From contig JABWDB010000005.1 of NCBI GenBank assembly GCA_019614645.1, forward strand, positions 11,254,001-11,318,000: a stretch of 64,000 nt of DNA. The letters run 5' to 3'. Source of the DNA: Stratiolaelaps scimitus (taxonomy: Eukaryota > Arthropoda > Arachnida > Mesostigmata > Laelapidae). A program made the translations under genes and the position numbers. A model generated the notes under the pieces. The model had not been told where the DNA came from, searched no databases, and saw only the letters and a program-made list of their open reading frames with translations. Below, piece after piece: positions 59,284 to 64,000 of the stretch (its first letter is position 1; every line of letters begins with the position of its first letter).

Positions 59284-59318
59284 AATGATTAGATTCTTAA
59301 TATAATGATTAGATTCTT
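59284..59318. repeat. Tandem duplication, 20-base period
   Basis: AATGATTAGATTCTT occurs twice, at 59284 and 59304. Confidence 0.93.
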
Positions 59319-59558
59319 TCATTTTGACTCATGAACGTTCATTGTTCATTCGTTTAGTTTTGCTTTAATTTGAGGGAGGATCCTTAACAAGAAGCGTCTG
59401 CCAAGTGAATTGAAATCACGAGTTGCAGGACGAATACTAATATTCGTTTTTCCTTATGCTGCGGAGAAGTTTTTTCTTCTTTAACGGAATTATATTTGGT
59501 ACAGTCACTTAAGGGATTATAAATAACTGGAGTAAAAAATATATATGCAGAACACACA

Positions 59559-59584
59559 CGTATAATATATATATATATATATAT
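59559..59584. repeat. (AT)n microsatellite
   Basis: AT run of about 26 bases. Confidence 0.92.
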
Positions 59585-61200
59585 GTTTTATGCGCACATA
59601 TGATATTATACGATTCGTTAATCTCAACAGACTAGAGCGGAATTGATGTGGTAAGAAGGACCAAGTGACGTGAACATTTGGTAATTTCGTTTATTTCGAG
59701 TCGGTGTTCCGTAGGGGATGGAGCCAGAGCGAAGAATGACTCCTCGGAATCAAGGAGTCATCGGTCCAAAGACGAAAAGGCAAGCAAACACGTAGAGCCG
59801 CAGAGACACTGCCGTTATCAGAGCGCACCCGTGCAGCCATAAGCGTAATAATAATAATATATTTACGTAGCGATGCCTACAACCCGACGCAGGCCATTGT
59901 TTATTAGACGAGAATTTCATATTCGGGGCGGGCGATTGTCCGTCGAGGGCCGTTGTCCGAAGAGAGGACACCAGCAGAGGCCATCGGGCTGCTACCACCG
60001 TCGCAGCGAAGCGAAGCAGGACAGCCGCTATGGCGGGGCCAGTGCTTCATGAAGTGGAAAGAGTTGCTTGAGTATCCTTCTTCAACGCTACCCCCAAGCA
60101 AGCGTCTCTTTGGACTTGCGGGGGGACCCCAGCGCTGCTCCCGGGTCTACCCACTCTTGTCATAATGACCGAACTCCTTTTTTTTTTGCCTCGACTGAAC
60201 TACCGCTCCAAGGACAGTTACTGCTGAAACAACTGCGCGTGTCCGACTGCTTCTAATGTAGCATATTGTCGGACGGCGCATCGCGGATAAAGGACTATTG
60301 AGTCGTATCTCAGTATACGTCGAAAGGGATGACTGGGAATAAGCAACAACGGGAAATGTATCGGGAGCCGCGTCGATTAAGGAGAGAAAATGTCCTTCTG
60401 CAATATATAATTTCACACATATCTAATGAAAAGCAGCACATGAAAGGTCCACCCCAATGATTCCCAATGGCACTATGTGAGTTCACGTTCTATCTTGATG
60501 GGTCTAACGTTGAGGAGTTTCCCTTCCTTGTCCATTGAAGTGCTAACAGTCTTCGTGTATGTCCCTCACGCCAAACGGCAACTTTATATAGGTTGTCTTC
60601 GAAGGATGTCCGTTGTATTTCGCTTTGCGCTCTGATTTCGAGATCATGTCCTACCGTGCGATTGCTAATAAGACGAGGGATTCTTATCTTAAAAACAAAA
60701 CAGTTGTGCGCTCATGTTATTTACGAGAACGTAATTTACGTGGGCAGACTATAATTGCTACTTCTTACTCAATCCGCCTGATAGCAGTTCAAATGCTCAA
60801 AAGGCAATAATTATTCAAAGCCCATAGAGCAAATATGTTGTCCCAAGCCACCTTAGTGTTCGCTGTGCACCTAACCAGCGGTATGACTTTCCCGATGCGC
60901 TTGTTGGTCCTGGAAGAAGTCGCAGCAGTAGTATTGTCGCGTTAGTATTAGTTACACAACGTAGAGCACCCCGACTCTATTTTATAAACGGCCAGTATTT
61001 ACATATGTATCCATTTGGCATTCATATGAAATTCCGATTTCTCATTAGTTGAGTGGCTATGCAGCTTCGAATTGGCCGGTCGAATGCCGGCTGGGTCAGG
61101 CTCTGGGTCCAATGCGGTCAGCCGCAAATACTGCACCAGTACGGCTTCTACTAACACGAGTTGATAATTCAAGATAATTTTGATAACGCCGAACCCTCAA

Positions 61201-61214
61201 CCCCCCCCCCCCCC
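61201..61214. repeat. Homopolymer C14
   Basis: Uninterrupted C run, length-unstable in sequencing. Confidence 0.95.
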
Positions 61215-61872
61215 GCCCATCTCCTGGCCGTCTCATAGCAGCTCCCTTTTAGCCTGCACTGCTGGAGCCCCCATACTCATGTCCTGCATCTAAACGGTTC
61301 GGGGTTCCCTGATCCGATTCGGTGTCGGTCAGCGTGAGGTCGCACTCGCACAATGTGGTAGCCGTACCGGCGCGATAGGTTGCCTACCCACAGGCGCGAC
61401 GTCTATTTATTTGTGTTGTGCTTCCGTGGTTTGTATTCGGATATGCCCATCCGACGGTTGGCCAAGCGTGTCCAAAGGGAATGGCAGGCTGAATCTGCTG
61501 TCCAATCCGCTCTCACAGGTAGCCAGGTATCATTGACGGCGGCCTCGCCGCCGCCACCGCCAGGATATCTATCTATCTTTCGTATACACACACAGGCTCA
61601 CCGGATAGAAAGTCATGACATCGCAGTATGTCCCATCTGTGAGGGAGTTATTGCTATCTACGCTATCGGATGACCAACCGCCTTGGCCACTATCTGCTAT
61701 CATCCCTTACCTGTGTGAGTGCACCCTGTTGTGGCCACGCAAATGTGTGTCTGTGTGTGTGTGACCCGCTGCATGTGTTCAGGTGTGGATCTACGAAGGT
61801 ATTTCAACAACAACGTGAACATTTCACTGTATTTACAATTCTACGTAGAGCCACTAGCGTCGGCAAAACGGT

Positions 61873-61897
61873 CTGCTGCTGCTGCTGCTGCTGCTGC
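61873..61897. repeat. (CTG)n trinucleotide repeat
   Basis: Eight tandem CTG units. Confidence 0.95.
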
Positions 61898-62455
61898 AGG
61901 CGATCGACCTGCATCTACTGGCAAACTAAGCTGTCCTCCTGTCCGGTAAAGCCTCATGGCGGGGCCTGAGGGCCTGCCTCACAGGCCACTTGATGAAAAT
62001 GTCCAGGCTCGCCTACGGTTAGTACCGTAGGCCGTCGTCCAGTAGTTGACGGTAGGCCCATCGCTGCCATAATCGGCTACTGCGACTGTCTCCCCCTCTC
62101 TTTCACTATTCACTTGGTCTGATTTTATTTCGTTTTGTGTGCATCCCTGCATGTATCGTCTCTGTGTGGGATGTGTCTAGCTACCCCCAGATATTTCCCC
62201 ATCCCACTCCAACCCCCCACAGCCGACGCCACACCGAAAAGCAAATATCCAACGCGGGCCACGTACGCTACACCGTGATCTATGTGAACATCGGCGCTGG
62301 CTTTTATACCAAACACAACCGTGATAGCTTCTCCCTCTCGCTCTCGCTGGCTCGCTCGTTGGCCTCTAGCGGTCTGCGATCTTTACGGTCTTCCGGCGGC
62401 CTCCGCGGGACTCTGCCAGATATTAATTCAAATGCTGAATTTAATAATATACATT

Positions 62456-62474
62456 TTCTCTCTCTCTCTCTCTC
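62456..62474. repeat. (CT)n microsatellite
   Basis: About nine CT units. Confidence 0.92.
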
Positions 62475-63925
62475 TTCCCATCTGTCTATTTCGGCCAATC
62501 GGGCTTTCTCTCGCTCGAGGTCCCTCACACGAGAAAGGCTAGGCCGTTCTCTTACAGTGCAGCGTCTGCTGCCACTGTTGCTACGGCCATTCGAAGGCAC
62601 GGCGTGTGTAGCCCTTTCGAGGTGTACTGACAACGACGAGGAGTGGATACGATTGCTATCAACCGTACAATACGCTGGGCTCTATTTGTGCATATTAATA
62701 TTTTGCTAGCGTATTGTCTATTGATATTATTATTATTATTACTGGTATGTATTTTCCCTTAGCCTACGAGCAATAAAAGGGATGCGGTTGGGCTGCACCG
62801 TCGGTGCAGTTGTTGGCTCCCATAGACTCCCGTTCTCCGCATCCCGAGAGACTGTACAAATAAAAGAGGAAGTTTCCAAAATGCTTGCAAGCTAGCGCTC
62901 TTGCAAACAGCACAGGTCTATTATTATCTCCCGGTGACCAGATCCATAGACTGACTCCTGCAGGTGCCTGTACAATTGTGAGTGCCTGTACATGCTCCGT
63001 TGAAACAGCCGATTGGCGTTGCGACACAGGGGAAGCTCACAGGGCAGCAGCGGGCCTGGCACAGGCCACATGATCGCGATGCTGAACACACGCGTCCATA
63101 TCAATCTCATAGAGATGTTAGCGTAACGATACGGAGTAGCCACGAGTAGGGGTTGCGGGGCGCTCGTGACGTTTTTTTTTGGGTTCTCCTGGATTTCGAT
63201 GGGCAGCAATTCAGCTAGAAAAGCTGTACCCGCCTCTGGCACAGAGTTGTCAAGGCAGATATTCGGCGGCCTGCTGGAGGTTGCATCACGTATTTGATAT
63301 ATGCATCCCATTCATTTAATTGGCTCGTGGAGTGTCCTCCGCGATTGATTTAGCAATTCCCACGATAAAGAAAAATGTTACGTTTTCGCGTGGCGTGAAC
63401 ATAGTCTCGGTGTCCCCTCGTTGATTAATGAAGATATATAGATAGCAATTGATCAATGGCGACATGTTATTTATTCTTCTTCCTTGAGCCCGCCTCCGTG
63501 GAGGTCTTGAACATCGTCAGCGTTCGCAATAGCCCCAAAGGAATCTCTGTTCAACATTGCCCCTAGTTCGGGGAGCAGTCCCAATCAATAGGATTCAACT
63601 CATAAGCTGACAGGGATGATTATATCCTAATCAACATTAGTGTAATGGGATTCCTTCTCAAAAACGATAACACGAAATTATTTCCTCATTGCGGCTCATG
63701 GTTCCCTCGTTGACCACATTGCCTCGGCACAGTCCACATTGCACTTGTATGTAGTGTATATCGCTACAGATCGACAGAGACAGCCCACTATTTCCATCGT
63801 ATAAGCGCAACCGTCATTCGAACACGCTTAACACAACGGTAGTTTTTGTTTTTCCTTTTTTCCTCTTACCTATACACGACGCGTTATCAGCCTGCTCAGC
63901 GATAGTCATTTCTCTCTCCCTCCCT

Positions 63926-63950
63926 CTATATATATATATATATATATATT
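63926..63950. repeat. (AT)n microsatellite
   Basis: About twelve AT units preceded by a CT-rich stretch. Confidence 0.94.
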
Positions 63951-64000
63951 CGTTGAGACAACGGCTGTACTCGCGGTTCACACGAGACACGCATGAGGTA

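Larger units (their letters stand above)
59001..61200. other. AT-rich non-coding DNA with small tandem duplications
   Basis: Two 15-base direct repeats (17-base period at 59041, 20-base period at 59284) and an AT tract at 59559. No gene-like frame. Confidence 0.55.
61201..64000. other. No convincing gene; C14, TG, CTG, CT and AT repeats
   Basis: C14 at 61201, TG run near 61744, CTG run at 61873, a perfect 8-base-pair hairpin at 62011-62032, CT run at 62456, ATT run near 62727, AT run at 63926. The longest frame (62137-62709 plus) passes through CT repeats and is not supported. Confidence 0.5.

Noticed and set aside
61200..61215. Poly-C run as a possible assembly gap or cloning artefact
   Set aside because: Flanks are continuous unique sequence. 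It is simply a homopolymer, with uncertain exact length.
62137..62709. 190-codon plus-strand frame
   Set aside because: Passes through CT repeats giving Ser-Leu runs; the minus strand is also open. No supporting signal.
1..64000. Prokaryotic operon, phage, CRISPR array or IS element
   Set aside because: No operon-like tandem frames, no ribosome-binding pattern, no regularly spaced repeats with unique spacers, and eukaryotic repeats throughout.

Overview
This is a 64 kb stretch of animal nuclear DNA, most likely from an arthropod or another invertebrate. The sequence lacks operons, ribosome-binding sites and long uninterrupted reading frames; the longest frame I see is about 220 codons. It has many (CT)n, (AT)n and (CAG)n microsatellites, AATAAA signals, intron-type splice sites, a decayed mariner transposon and a tRNA-Leu-like sequence. 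CpG does not look depleted by eye, which argues against a heavily methylated vertebrate genome. I cannot name the species, and I recognise no conserved cellular protein.

Layout. GC-rich, microsatellite-dense blocks alternate with AT-rich blocks. The GC-rich blocks (roughly 1-4.8, 5.9-6.5, 7.6-10.1, 12.4-21.5, 24.4-31.1, 36.4-39.9, 45.0-45.5, 49-54.7 and 56.2-62.7 kb) hold most of the reading frames that look even slightly like exons. The AT-rich blocks (roughly 10.1-12.3, 22.4-23, 31.1-36.4, 40.1-45, 45.9-46.6, 47.2-48.8, 55-56.2 and 59-61 kb) hold AT repeats and transposon relics. The window reads as intergenic or long-intron DNA with a few possible exons.

Caution on coding calls. In 128 kb of two-strand sequence at about 50% GC, chance alone predicts tens of open frames of 90 codons and a few of 150. 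Length is therefore not evidence here. The coding candidates were picked on splice context, an AATAAA just after the stop, G/C-ending codons, or plausible composition. Each is a hypothesis with low to moderate confidence, and several overlap candidates on the other strand that cannot both be right.

Best-supported items: the mariner relic at 34.76-35.35 kb (catalytic motifs visible, inactivated by a stop, a frameshift and loss of the third acidic residue), the tRNA-Leu(TAG)-like sequence at 1.08-1.16 kb, and the microsatellites. The most unusual unexplained structure is a pair of adjacent hairpins at 23,139-23,257, with two smaller dyads beside and between them. The better exon candidates are 24,087-24,218 (+), 19,915-20,148 (-), 28,198-29,237 (+, two pieces), 45,060-45,485 (+), 46,710-47,150 (+), 47,815-48,012 (+) and 52,037-52,594 (+). 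No shared pathway can be inferred.
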